From Candidatus Tokpelaia sp. JSC189 (GTDB lineage Bacteria > Pseudomonadota > Alphaproteobacteria > Rhizobiales > Rhizobiaceae), in NCBI GenBank assembly GCA_003331045.1, contig QENA01000035.1, positions 1 to 64,000 of the forward strand: a stretch of DNA of 64,000 nucleotides, in the 5' to 3' direction. This document shows, in pieces, positions 43,657 to 58,113 of the stretch. A program made the translations under genes and the position numbers. The notes below the pieces were generated by a model. It had not been told where the DNA came from. It saw nothing but the letters and a program-made list of their open reading frames with translations, and ran no database searches. Positions within the stretch are counted from its first letter, which is position 1. The number at the start of each line of letters is the position of its first letter.

Positions 43657-44214
43657 TCAGGACAACATATAAAGGCGAACAGTCGTGCCACCGTAATGAC
43701 GTTCGTCATCCACAACAAAATTCTCCGGTAATTTTATTGCAATATCCCTAGCTTCTTCAAGAACAAGTACGGCTTCATTGTGAAGCCACCCACCGGCAAG
43801 AGCTGCCACAAATGCCTTTTCGCCTGATCCCTGCCCATAAGGCGGATCAGCAAAAACCAGATGAAAGGGCGCCATAGTCCCAATAGAGCCCAATCGTGTT
43901 GCATCCCGCCTTAATATCCGGGTGGCGTCTGTCAGACCGAATGTTTCAATATTTGTACGAATAAGAGCACGTCCCTCGACTGATTCTTCTATAAAGACAG
44001 CTGTCTTTGCACCACGTGACAACGCTTCAAAACCAAAAGCACCGGTTCCAGCAAAAAGATCGAGAATGCGTCGACCGTCAAAACCTTTATCAAGCCGATG
44101 TTCCAGAATATTAAAGAGGTTTTCACGAATACGGTCACTGGTTGGTCGAATCTCCGGTGAAGAGGGCGGCGTAGCCAAAAGCCTGCTCTTGAATTTACCT
44201 CCGACGATCCGCAT
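43657..44214 (-). CDS. rsmD: 16S rRNA (guanine(966)-N2)-methyltransferase
   Basis: RsmD methylates N2 of G966 in 16S rRNA. The product begins [16 protein letters not shown] and carries [15 protein letters not shown], the SAM loop [20 protein letters not shown], and the catalytic motif [10 protein letters not shown]. The frame extends upstream to 44361, but similarity starts at ATG 44214, giving 185 residues. The start overlaps the end of rluB by 20 bases; the pair rluB-rsmD is common. Confidence 0.93.
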   Translation of the reverse strand: MRIVGGKFKSRLLATPPSSPEIRPTSDRIRENLFNILEHRLDKGFDGRRILDLFAGTGAFGFEALSRGAKTAVFIEESVEGRALIRTNIETFGLTDATRILRRDATRLGSIGTMAPFHLVFADPPYGQGSGEKAFVAALAGGWLHNEAVLVLEEARDIAIKLPENFVVDDERHYGGTTVRLYMLS

Positions 44215-45643
44215 CGCGTCCTCCGCGTGTCTTTGTAGACCAACCGGACGGGTTGCGCTCATGTAGAGGACTACCTTTCTGTCGCAGCTGCCTAGTTTGA
44301 CATGAGCGCGATGTAGATCTTTTAGAATCGAATCGGATATGTCGCCGGTTTGCATCATCAACTAGCTGTCTTGATTTTCTATCCCCTTGCTGATACCTAT
44401 CAGGAGAATCATTACGTCTCCCCGTGGAAAAACCGCATCTGGCAGCCTCGCCTTTAGACACGCGCTGAGCAGGCTTTTGTTTCAGGCGACCTTGCGGCCG
44501 TGGCAGCCCCCCCCCCCCTTCATCGTGATTGAGGAACTGGTCACGGATGCGAGGCTGTTTGCCTACTGGCCGCGCGCCAAGAGCCATCCAGACATTGGCA
44601 GTACGATTGCGATAGCCCTGCCGCCTTTCACCCGCATCACGATCTAGCACCGGCTGTCTGTACAAGCGACTGCCGGATGAGATCCAGTCATGTTGCGGCG
44701 ATGTCACAAATTGTCTCTTCTCGCGGGGAGATGTGGCGGTACGTGTATTTAAAACCGGTGCATCAAAATCGGTATTTGCCTCGGCAATCAATCTCTCGCC
44801 AAGCTGGTCACGCAGTGTCCGTCCGCGGATCTCACGTACTATTCCCTCAGGCAAATTACCCAATTGAAATGGCCCGAATGAAATACGAATCAACCGTGTA
44901 ACTGTCAGACCCAATACACCGAGAATATTTTTGATTTCACGATTTTTTCCCTCTCTTAAGACAACGGAAAGCCATATATTGCTACCCTGCTTCCGTTCAA
45001 TCCATGCTTGGACCGCGCCATAAAAAATACCGTTTACCGAAATGCCGTTTTTTAGTGTATCAAGCTTCGCTTGAGTGATTCTACCATGGGCTCTTACACG
45101 GTAGTGCCTTGTCCATCCCGTTGAAGGCAGTTCAAGAATCCGTGAAAGGCCGCCGTCATTGCTCAGTAGCAAAAGACCCTCGGTATTGATATCAAGACGT
45201 CCAACCGAAAGCACACGGGGCATATCATCAGGTAAATTGTCAAAAACTGTGGGTCGCCCCTCGGGATCACGCGTTGTAGTCACTACCCCCACTGGCTTAT
45301 GATAAAGCCAAAGCCTCGTGCGCTCAGCCTGCGGCAGGAGCTTTCCATCAACAGTGATAACATCTGTCTTCCTGACATTAATGACCGGCGTTGTCAACAC
45401 ACGGCCGTTGACAACAATCCGGCCCGCGATAATCATGGTTTCCGCCTCACGCCGTGAAGCAATGCCAGCACGGGCCAACCTTTTGGCAACACGCTCGCCT
45501 TCCCTCACAGCAGCCTGTGAGAAAGGGATGGGCTTTGTACCTTTAGCAACACCGGACGCGTTTTGTCGTCTGCATTCCAGCGCAGTTCTATCACTGCTGT
45601 CTGTTCGTCGCCGTTTCGTTTTTTCTTGTCGTTCACGACTCAT
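44195..45643 (-). CDS. rluB: 23S rRNA pseudouridine synthase, RluB type
   Basis: RluB/RsuA-family enzymes make pseudouridine in rRNA. A basic N-terminus is followed by an S4 domain ([22 protein letters not shown]) and the synthase domain, with the catalytic aspartate in [18 protein letters not shown]. Further motifs are [12 protein letters not shown] and [13 protein letters not shown]. About 180 further residues form a basic, Arg/Gln-rich tail, usual in Hyphomicrobiales. In this tail a run of 12 C (44507-44518) encodes four glycines; a slip would alter the tail. The upstream extension to 45739 is ignored, since ATG 45643 begins [13 protein letters not shown]. Confidence 0.9.
   Translation of the reverse strand: MSRERQEKTKRRRTDSSDRTALECRRQNASGVAKGTKPIPFSQAAVREGERVAKRLARAGIASRREAETMIIAGRIVVNGRVLTTPVINVRKTDVITVDGKLLPQAERTRLWLYHKPVGVVTTTRDPEGRPTVFDNLPDDMPRVLSVGRLDINTEGLLLLSNDGGLSRILELPSTGWTRHYRVRAHGRITQAKLDTLKNGISVNGIFYGAVQAWIERKQGSNIWLSVVLREGKNREIKNILGVLGLTVTRLIRISFGPFQLGNLPEGIVREIRGRTLRDQLGERLIAEANTDFDAPVLNTRTATSPREKRQFVTSPQHDWISSGSRLYRQPVLDRDAGERRQGYRNRTANVWMALGARPVGKQPRIRDQFLNHDEGGGGLPRPQGRLKQKPAQRVSKGEAARCGFSTGRRNDSPDRYQQGDRKSRQLVDDANRRHIRFDSKRSTSRSCQTRQLRQKGSPLHERNPSGWSTKTRGGRDADRRR
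44507..44518. repeat. 12-nt poly-C tract inside rluB
   Basis: Twelve consecutive C on the plus strand (G in the coding strand). Present length keeps rluB in frame as GGGG. It is by far the longest G/C homopolymer I noticed; the next is eight G in murF. Confidence 0.85.
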
Positions 45644-45717
45644 CTGGTTTTTACCTCTTGATGGCGCTATAGAGATTAAAAGATTTATCAAATGAAAATG
45701 GTAGGCGCGAGGAAAAT

Positions 45718-46185
45718 ATGCAACCAGCAGACAAAACAAACCTCACACCAATGAAAACCGCCCTTTCTGAAGCACACAAGGCTCTTGCTCTTGATGAAGT
45801 ACCCGTTGGCGCTGTCATTGTGCATAATGGCCACATTATCGCTGCCGCCCATAATCTGACCCATTCAGTTTCAGACCCGACAGGACATGCCGAAATCCGG
45901 TCTATCCGCATGACCTGTTCAGCCCTACAATCAGAACGCCTTGCTGATTGCGACCTGTACGTGACACTTGAACCCTGTGCCATGTGCGCTGCTGCAATTT
46001 CTTTTGCTAGGATCCGTCGGCTCTATTACGGAGCATTAGACCCGAAAGGTGGAGCGGTTGAACATGGGCCGCGTTTCTTCAATCAGCCGACCTGCCATCA
46101 CAGGCCTGAGATCTACTCAGCTATAGCAGAAAGCGAAGCGACAAACCTACTTAAGGATTTTTTTTACAGGAAACGCACAGAATAG
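45718..46185 (+). CDS. tadA: tRNA adenosine(34) deaminase
   Basis: TadA converts A34 to inosine in tRNA-Arg(ACG). Zinc deaminase motifs are H57-A-E59 (TGHAEIRSI) and PCAMC with C87 and C90. [11 protein letters not shown] and the late [21 protein letters not shown] are typical. The 155-residue product is normal. It is divergent from rluB across a 74-base gap that should contain both promoters. Confidence 0.93.
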   Translation: MQPADKTNLTPMKTALSEAHKALALDEVPVGAVIVHNGHIIAAAHNLTHSVSDPTGHAEIRSIRMTCSALQSERLADCDLYVTLEPCAMCAAAISFARIRRLYYGALDPKGGAVEHGPRFFNQPTCHHRPEIYSAIAESEATNLLKDFFYRKRTE

Positions 46186-46377
46186 AGCTAATCCCTTTGA
46201 AACCTCAATTCTTAAGAAGACAGGACGCCACCGATTCCACTGCAACCCCTGTCAAGTCAGTCGTTTGGATTTTATAGCTTTCTGGCAAAATCATGTGTAC
46301 TTCAATCCATAGTTGAGCGCTTTACTTTAAGCAATAATTTAAGGCAGAAACCAAGTCCAAGCTTTTTCCTTAATGTA

Positions 46378-47073
46378 TTATACGCCATATTCAGCCAGCA
46401 TGCGCTTAACAAAAACAGAGACCGTCACGGTTGCCGGCCCTGAAAGGGTCTCATCAAAAAAAGTCCTATCATCCGAACTACAAACAAGATTGATTTCAAA
46501 AGTTCTAGCACCATTGCGCTGTGCGAGAAAAACAAAACCAGCAGCAGGATAAACTTGGCCAGATGTGCTAACTGATGCAAAGCCTTTTCAATAACATCCA
46601 TATAATAAGGCATTTCACCAAACCAGACAATATCAGGCCGAAGACCGCCTTTAGCTCCGCATTGCGGACAAATGAAAACCGTTCCATATCCCCCTGCCAC
46701 GGACTACGGTTCCCGCAATTCATACACAGGGCGTAATGAAGTATCCCATGCATATGCAATATTTTCTGCGAACCTGCTGCTTCATGCAAAGCATCAATAT
46801 TCTGTGTAACGAGAAGAAATCCCCCGGCCATCCTTTCTCAAGCTGGACCAGTGCCTCATGAGCTGCATTAGGCTGTGCAACCGCCGCATCACGGCGCCGT
46901 CTATTATAGAATTCCAGCACAAGAGCAGGATTTTTGCGAAAGGCCTGTGGCGTAGCAACATCTTCAATACGCTGCTTTTCCCAAGTGCCGCTACTATCGC
47001 GGAATGTTGCAAGGCCCGATTCAGCAGAAATACCGGCACCTGTAAGCAAAATAATTGAAGGATTTTTCTCCAT
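46378..47073 (-). pseudogene. cobB: broken sirtuin NAD-dependent deacylase gene
   Basis: Three or four frames of one gene follow each other. First, from 47073: IILLTGAGISAESGLATFRD to EKGWPGDF. Next: [32 protein letters not shown]. Then [20 protein letters not shown]. Finally, in another frame: SGQVYPAAGFVFLAQRNGAR, FEINLVCSS and MLAEYGV before a TAA at 46378. The NAD site, catalytic His and zinc cysteines are all still encoded, but at least three frameshifts break the gene. CobB would deacylate lysines on metabolic enzymes. The good conservation of the pieces suggests recent inactivation or sequencing errors. Confidence 0.88.
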
Positions 47074-50450
<3,377 letters not shown>

Positions 50451-50458
50451 TGTTTTTC

Positions 50459-50484
50459 ACTTTCATAACTAAACCTATGAAAGT
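50459..50484 (+). terminator. candidate hairpin after gyrB
   Basis: ACTTTCATA (50459-50467) pairs perfectly with TATGAAAGT (50476-50484) around an 8-base loop, ten bases after the gyrB stop. The stem is AT-rich and the following tract is A, not T, so it is a weak terminator candidate on this strand. Confidence 0.35.
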
Positions 50485-50609
50485 AAAAAATATTAATAGA
50501 TTAAAGCGTTCTTTCCATAAATTTTAAAGATAATGCTTTGCTTGTGTTTTGAACAAATCAGACTTCAACTTACCGGTTAATTACTGTCATTAAGTATGCA
50601 AGAGTTTTC

Positions 50610-50637
50610 TTGACATAGGAAACAGTAGGAATATTGT
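50610..50637 (+). promoter_or_regulatory. candidate sigma-70 promoter of thiC
   Basis: TTGACA at 50610-50615 is a perfect -35 box; TATTGT at 50632-50637 follows after 16 bases as a partial -10 box. Transcription would start a few bases before the TPP riboswitch-like element, the expected arrangement for thiC. Confidence 0.55.
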
Positions 50638-50644
50638 GTTGTAA

Positions 50645-50727
50645 AGAGGTTCGAGGTGTCCTGACACTGCTTGATGCGCAGTGGCCCATTGAACCTGATC
50701 CAGTTCATATTTGGTGGAGAGATGCTG
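50645..50727 (+). promoter_or_regulatory. degenerate TPP riboswitch (thi box) upstream of thiC
   Basis: The leader has CCCATTGAACCTGATCCAGT at 50684-50703, which matches the TPP-riboswitch block around TTGAACCTGATC. The arm before it, GGTGTCCTGACACTGCTTGATG, stands where CTGAGA should bind the pyrimidine ring. The arm after it, TTTGGTGGAGAGA, stands where GCGTAGGGA should be. Both key blocks deviate from the consensus as I remember it. It is clearly derived from a thi box, but ligand binding may be lost or changed. The boundaries are approximate; the gene begins at 50827. Confidence 0.72.
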
Positions 50728-50748
50728 ACTTTATTGCTGAAAAAATAG

Positions 50749-52677
<1,929 letters not shown>

Positions 52678-53390
52678 TCGTTATAAAACAGAGATTGCCG
52701 AAATTTAGAATGGAACAATAGATCACAGAAATGCTGTAGAAAGTAAAGGCTCCTTCGCGGAATATTTATTCTCCCTATCAGTGATGTGCCAACAATTGTA
52801 GCACCCAAATAGGATACACTCGGGATCATGGCCAGACACTGGCAAAGCTAAGGATAGCATCTTACATTATGATAGCGCACCTTAGTGTTAAGTCTATCAG
52901 TCCAAAACAGTATCTATTTCACCAGCGAATTGCAGGTGAGATGAAGGGCTTAGAAAGCCATGCAGCAGAACACCCATGACAACTGCAAGAAGGACGATCA
53001 GAATATGAAAATAAAACGCTGCGGTAATATGCGGCAGACAAGTTTCTCCAATAAACATTTAAATCGTATAAAAACTCTAAGCTTAAAATTTATATTCGCT
53101 TAGGCATATCATGGAATAAACTGCCTTTATCAATATCAGTCTCTTGTCCGTAAAGCCCATGCTCCTTTATTAAGACATTAAATTGAAAGAATCATATTAA
53201 AGTAAACTATTCTATCATTTTATGCAGAAAACATATTACAATGGAACATTTCCTATTTACAGGAAAACAGAGAATACGGTTCCATATTCCAGTTGAAACA
53301 CTCCAATATTCTTGTTCATTACGTTCATCGTATTTATATGACCTTAGGTAACAACCTCAGCGTCTCATAACGACTTCAGAAATTCTGCCC
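52678..53390. other. spacer between thiC and the GST gene
   Basis: Seven hundred bases with no recognised gene except the doubtful small frame on the minus strand described separately. I looked for the remains of thiO/S/G/E and saw none. Confidence 0.4.
52897..53058 (-). CDS. possible 53-residue membrane protein
   Basis: An ATG-initiated frame on the minus strand encodes 53 residues with one strongly hydrophobic segment, FYFHILIVLLAVVMGVLL (about 15-32), and a polar tail. No Shine-Dalgarno and no family match is visible. It may equally be the relic of a larger membrane-protein gene or a chance frame. Confidence 0.2.
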   Translation of the reverse strand: MFIGETCLPHITAAFYFHILIVLLAVVMGVLLHGFLSPSSHLQFAGEIDTVLD

Positions 53391-54083
53391 ATGCCAACGC
53401 TTTTTCACCATCCCATGTCTTCTGCATCACGCTATATACGTCTAATTCTCAGTGAATATGGGGTAGAAACCAAACTGATTGTAGAATATGAATGGCAGCG
53501 GCGTCATAAATTTCGCTCGATCAATCTTGCTGGTACAGTTCCTGTTCTACTTGAGGAGGGAAAAACACCAATCTGCGGTGCATCGGTTATCTGCGAATAT
53601 CTTGATGAAACCCATGGCATATACAAGACACAAAACTATCTTTTCCCACAGAACCCGCTTGGCAGGGCTGAGACAAGGCGGCTTTGCGAATGGTTTCTGA
53701 TCAAGTTAGAAAATGAAATTACCCGCCATCTGGTTCGGGAACGCATTTACAAACAGGAAATGCCAAAAACACAGGGCGGAGGCGCTCCGGATTCGACCAT
53801 CCTGCGCACGGCGCGGGCTAATATCCGACCGCATATGCAATACCTGAACTGGCTTGCTGCAACCCGTGATTGGCTTGGCGGTTCTTCGCTTTCCTATGCA
53901 GATTTCGCAGCAAGTGCCACAGTTTCCGTCCTCGATTATATGGGAGAGGTGGAGTGGGCTACCTATCCCATGGCACATGACTGGTATGCTCGCCTGAAAT
54001 CCCGCCCTTCATTCCGCCCGATTCTGGCTGACCGTATCCTCGCAATAGGGCCAATCGCCCATTATGCAGACCTTGACTTTTGA
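53391..54083 (+). CDS. glutathione S-transferase family protein
   Basis: A 230-residue GST. The N-terminal thioredoxin-like domain contains LFHHPMSSASRYIRLILSEYG, the cis-proline segment INLAGTVPVLLEEG and the glutathione gamma-Glu site GASVICEYLDETHG. The all-helical C-domain follows, with GGSSLSYADFAASATVSVLDY. Substrate is not predictable. The 3' end overlaps the start of the broken queG gene, so they once formed an operon GST-queG-SDR, an order common in Hyphomicrobiales. Confidence 0.9.
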   Translation: MPTLFHHPMSSASRYIRLILSEYGVETKLIVEYEWQRRHKFRSINLAGTVPVLLEEGKTPICGASVICEYLDETHGIYKTQNYLFPQNPLGRAETRRLCEWFLIKLENEITRHLVRERIYKQEMPKTQGGGAPDSTILRTARANIRPHMQYLNWLAATRDWLGGSSLSYADFAASATVSVLDYMGEVEWATYPMAHDWYARLKSRPSFRPILADRILAIGPIAHYADLDF

Positions 54084-55206
54084 GCAGTCACAAAAAAAAT
54101 TGAAAGCACTTCTGTCCGAAGAAGCACACGCCCAAGGTTTTGATTTAATCGGTATCACCTGACCGGATGCCATCCGTGATGCAGGACAAAGACTAAAGCA
54201 GGCTCTCCGCGCCGGCTATCATGGCACAATGAATTGGATAGAAGATACCGTTGAACGCCGGTCAAGACCTGATATTCTATGGCCTGAAGCTCGCTCTATT
54301 ATCATGCTAGCCATGAATTACGGCCCCGACAGTGATCCATGCACACTGCAGACCCTGCCTAGTCAAGGTACTATATCGGTTTATGCCCGCCATCGTGATT
54401 ATCATGATCTTATCAAGGGGCGACTAAAACAGATAGCTTCGCGTTTCTCTGCCCGTACAGGCAATCCTGTCAAAGTCTTTGTTGATACAAGCTCCTGTGA
54501 TGGAAAAACCGCTGGCCGCCGCCGCAGGCCTAGGCTGGCAGGGCAAGCATACCAACCTTTTTAACCGCTCTTTTGGAGCATAGTTATTTCTTGGCTCTAT
54601 TTTCACGACAGTAGAACTTCCCTTTGATGAAATGAAAGGAACCATTGCGGCTCCTGCCGAGCTTGCCTTGACAGTTGCCCGACAAACGCCTTTCCTGCAC
54701 CATATCAACTGGATGCAAGACGTTGCATTTCTTATCTGACAATTGAGCTGAAGGAACAGATTCCACTAGTCTTTCGCAAAAAGATCGGCAATCGTATCTA
54801 TGGCTGCGATGATTGCCTGGCTGTCTGCCCATGGAACAAATTTGCTAGCCTTGCGCGTGAAATCAAATTTCAGGCCCGAGAAGAACTCAAGGTACCCATT
54901 CTCTCCATGCTACTGCAACTAGATGAGACCGCCTTTCGACAACTGTTTTCTAGCTCACCTGTCAAGCGTATCGGCCGCGACCGATTTATCCGCAACGTCT
55001 TGGTTGCTGCAGGCAACAGTGATGATAAAACGCTATCACCCCATATAAAACCCCATCTCTCAGATCCTTCATCACTGGTGCGCGGCATGGCAATATGGGC
55101 CCTAGCACAACTTTTACCAACCCAAGAGTTTGCAATCCTGCGTCAACAGCTTGCTTCACAAGAAATTAATGATAATATCAAAAGAGAATGGAAGGCTGAT
55201 ATATGA
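54064..55206 (+). pseudogene. queG: broken epoxyqueuosine reductase gene
   Basis: From ATG 54064 the frame reads KLKALLSEEAHAQGFDLIGI and then stops at an in-frame TGA (54161-54163) that probably replaced a CGA. It resumes with AGYHGTMNWIEDTVERRSRP, shifts frame near 54485, continues [20 protein letters not shown], meets a TAG where a Trp is usual, shifts again, and then encodes the 4Fe-4S motif [16 protein letters not shown] and [14 protein letters not shown]. The C-terminal HEAT-like part is intact to 55206. QueG would make queuosine in tRNA. At least four lesions make inactivation certain unless all are sequence errors. Confidence 0.92.
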
Positions 55207-56054
55207 CATTTTTTATCTTCGGCGCCGGTTATAGTGGAAGGGCTTTTGCCCTGACTCAGTCAGCGCCAGTATATGGCACAACAAGAGATCCAACACATTT
55301 CGGCACGTTGAAAGCAGCCAACGTCATCCCTCTTCTGTTTGATGGCGTAAACCTCAATACTTCTCTCACCTCCGCATTGGAAAAAACCACACATCTTATC
55401 ATCAGTATTCCACCAACTGCCAAAGAGGATATAGTGTTAGCACTGTCTGATCTGCGGAACAGAGTACCCGCTCTTCAATGGATCGGATATCTGTCAACCG
55501 TTGGTGTTTACGGAAACCATGATGGTCGATGGATCAATGAAGCAGCTCCCTGCCAGACAACCCTACCTCGAAATAGAAAACGCATAGAGGCTGAAAAAGC
55601 TTGGCAGCGTTTTGCCCGGCAACATAATATTCCGCTGGCTATTCTGCGACTTGCCGGTATTTATGGCCCAGATCGCAATGCTTTTGTCAAATTGCAGCAA
55701 AGCAAAGCTCACCGCATTATCAAGCCGGGACAGGTATTCAACCGTATCCATGTAGTGGATATTGCCGGCGCGATAAAACATTTAGCTGATAACAAGCACT
55801 GCGGCATCTTCAATATCTGTGATAACGAACCGGCATCCCCACAGGATGTTGTTACATTTGCAGCCCGACTGATAGGAGTGCAAGCACCTCCAGAAATTCC
55901 TTTTGAAAAGGCCGATATTTCCCCCATGGCTCGTTCTTTTTATGCTGATAATAAAAGGGTTTCCAATGAGCTACTTATTAAAACCGGTTATCATCTTAAT
56001 TACCCTGACTATCGCCAAGCATTAACGGCAATCTGGCAAGCACAAGATTGGTAG
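55203..56054 (+). CDS. NAD(P)-dependent SDR-like epimerase/reductase
   Basis: A 283-residue extended/atypical SDR protein. The nucleotide loop is [12 protein letters not shown] near the N-terminus, [11 protein letters not shown] holds the usual strand and catalytic serine/threonine region, and [14 protein letters not shown] is typical of NAD-epimerases. The canonical YxxxK is not clear (the equivalent region reads [12 protein letters not shown]), so catalytic activity is uncertain, as in other YeeZ-like proteins. It starts in an ATGA overlap with the broken queG. Confidence 0.82.
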   Translation: MTFFIFGAGYSGRAFALTQSAPVYGTTRDPTHFGTLKAANVIPLLFDGVNLNTSLTSALEKTTHLIISIPPTAKEDIVLALSDLRNRVPALQWIGYLSTVGVYGNHDGRWINEAAPCQTTLPRNRKRIEAEKAWQRFARQHNIPLAILRLAGIYGPDRNAFVKLQQSKAHRIIKPGQVFNRIHVVDIAGAIKHLADNKHCGIFNICDNEPASPQDVVTFAARLIGVQAPPEIPFEKADISPMARSFYADNKRVSNELLIKTGYHLNYPDYRQALTAIWQAQDW

Positions 56055-56075
56055 AATGAACAGGCAGAAATTATA

Positions 56076-56944
56076 ATGACAAAGACTCAACTGACCTACC
56101 CCATAAAATCATCCCTGATTGCAATACACTTGGCTTTTCTGGCAAGTAAAAAAATGAATACGGCCGATAAACCGGAAAAACAACTCTTTAGTAAACAGAA
56201 AACGCGAACAAAGTGTATTCCTAAATCAATCGATTTTTATTCCAAAAGATGCCTTATCGACGCGCAGGTTGTTCTGTTGGATGATCTCGACTGGCAGATC
56301 ATGCGCTTTGGCTGCAAACGCAAGAAGTATCCAGCACTGATCAGTTTTATTGAAAACCTACCACAGCAAGGAGCAAAAAAGGGCTGCTTGGGGTCACTTG
56401 CCGATGATATATCACGGAAACGTGGGGATCCGATACCTAAAAGAGATACCTCCCATCAGATCGGGCTAAATGTTGATATTTTGTTTTCATGAATACCTGA
56501 ACAGATTTGATTATGGCACAAAAAGGAAAGCATGTTTTGTGTTTTTATGCTGAAAGCCAAAATTTTTATCGACCCGGCAAAATGGAGCGTGCCCCAATGG
56601 AAATATTGAAATTTGCCACTCAGGAATCGCAGATCACCGGCATCAAAAAGTATCTTTGTGATATAATAGCTGCTGGTAACCAGTTATGGCTTCGCAAAAT
56701 GCGTCCTTTCTGGAGGTATAATTTGCATTTTTATCTACACTTCAAATGCCAGAGCGGATCCCCCACTTTCTGGTCGCAGCCGATAGCTATCAAAAGGAGT
56801 GGGCGTGATTCCTCGCTTGACTGGTGGTTTACAGATGAGTCGTATTTTCTCAAAAAACAACAACCGAAAATTTCTTTTAAAGTTATGATGATGTCTAATG
56901 TACTATACGTCTACATGAGACTTATCAGTAAAATGACTCCATAA
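56076..56944 (+). pseudogene. mepA: broken penicillin-insensitive murein endopeptidase gene
   Basis: MepA cleaves D-Ala-meso-DAP cross-links in the periplasm. The first frame (56076-56492) has a hydrophobic start, SIDFYSKRCL, WQIMRFGCKRKKYPALI, DDISRKRGDPI and the zinc motif SHQIGLNVDI, then a TGA. Later frames carry KAKIFIDPAKWS, IKKYLC, LWLRKMRPFWRYNLHFYLHF and SSLDWWFTDE. The order matches MepA, but at least two frameshifts break it, and the HFH zinc motif has become HFY. The gene is almost certainly dead. Confidence 0.85.
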
Positions 56945-56964
56945 ATAATATCGTGAGCTAAATT

Positions 56965-57984
56965 ATGAGTCTTTTTTTTCCCAAACTACCCGGTCCGTTT
57001 CTCATCGGTGATATTGGCGGTACCAATGCACGCTTTTCGATGATCAGCCCGGATGAAGATGATGAACAGATTTTTCCGACAGATAAAGTATCTGACTTTG
57101 AAAATATTGACGAGGCTATTGAACAAAGTATCTTGCCTCTTGCCAAAAAAAAACCATACAGTCTTATCTTAGCGGTTGCCGCACCGGTAGAGGGAAAGAT
57201 TATCCCCCTCACCAATTCACACTGGTTCATCAATGCACAGTCTCTTATCAAGCGTTTTGGCTTTAAAAGCGTCCTTGTGATCAATGATTTTGAAGCTCAA
57301 GCTATGGCAACTACGGCCCTAGATGAAAAGTATCTCTGGAAAATTGGCAACAAAGGAATAAGCAGCTATGGTGCCCGTGTTGTCCTAGGACCCGGAACAG
57401 GTCTTGGTGTCGCTGGTCTTGCCTGTGCCAATAAACGGTATATGCCAGTAGCGGGCGAAGGGGGGCATATAGATTTTGCCCCACGTACTAAACGTGACAT
57501 GCAACTTTTCCCGCATTTTCTTCACAATGAAGGACGTGTTAGCGCCGAAGAGATTCTTAGCGGACGTGGACTTTCTGGTATTTACCGGGCAATCTGTAAT
57601 GTCGATGGCATAAAGGCAGAATTTGATAAAGCCGATGCTATTACCGGCGCCGCACACCATGAAGACCAACTCCAAGCTAGTGAAGCCGTTAATCTTTTTC
57701 TAAGTTATCTTGCCCGTTTTGCTGGTGATTTTGCCTTGATTTTTAAAGCACATGGTGGAGTTTATATTGGTGGCGGTATCATTCCTAAAATCATGGCTTT
57801 GATTCACGAAGATTCATTCAGAGCACAGTTTGAAGATAAGGCACCGCACAAAAAGCTTTTAGAAACCATACCAATCTACGTTATGACCCATCCGCGTGCT
57901 CCTTTGGAAGGTATGGCTGCTTTTATCCGCAACGAAGAGCATTTCCTGCTGGATTACCAGGACCGACTGTGGAAAAAAGAATAG
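56965..57984 (+). CDS. glk: glucokinase
   Basis: Glk phosphorylates glucose with ATP. The proteobacterial-type glucokinase signatures are IGDIGGTNARFSM (phosphate 1), LAVAAPVEGKIIPLTNSHW, INDFEAQAMA, LGPGTGLGVAGL (phosphate 2), GEGGHIDFAPRTK and the adenosine loop GGVYIGGGIIPK. The length of 339 residues is normal. Together with the two GalP-like genes immediately downstream on the other strand, it supplies a complete uptake and phosphorylation step for glucose. Confidence 0.94.
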   Translation: MSLFFPKLPGPFLIGDIGGTNARFSMISPDEDDEQIFPTDKVSDFENIDEAIEQSILPLAKKKPYSLILAVAAPVEGKIIPLTNSHWFINAQSLIKRFGFKSVLVINDFEAQAMATTALDEKYLWKIGNKGISSYGARVVLGPGTGLGVAGLACANKRYMPVAGEGGHIDFAPRTKRDMQLFPHFLHNEGRVSAEEILSGRGLSGIYRAICNVDGIKAEFDKADAITGAAHHEDQLQASEAVNLFLSYLARFAGDFALIFKAHGGVYIGGGIIPKIMALIHEDSFRAQFEDKAPHKKLLETIPIYVMTHPRAPLEGMAAFIRNEEHFLLDYQDRLWKKE

Positions 57985-58036
57985 AGGAGATGAGAAAATC
58001 GGCCCTGCATCATCAATTAACTGGGCGCAAGGCCAA

Positions 58037-58065
58037 TTTTCCTTTTCTATTATTTTATAAGCAGA
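58037..58065. repeat. 29-bp direct repeat, copy A
   Basis: The stretch starting TTTTCCTTTTCTATTATTTT and ending GCAGA occurs identically at 58037, 59523 and 61009. The three copies bound the two duplicated transporter units and mark the recombination points. Confidence 0.9.
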
Positions 58066-58113
58066 CAGCCTGAAGCTGCGTTATCTCATTATACGAAACA
58101 CTCATTATTGCCC

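Noticed and set aside
44387-44901. Plus-strand frames opposite the rluB tail
   Set aside because: They are by-products of the basic, repetitive tail of rluB; no start signal or family match.
54161-54163. In-frame TGA in queG as a recoded codon
   Set aside because: The same gene also has frameshifts and a TAG, so simple decay explains it; other genes in the window end normally in TGA.
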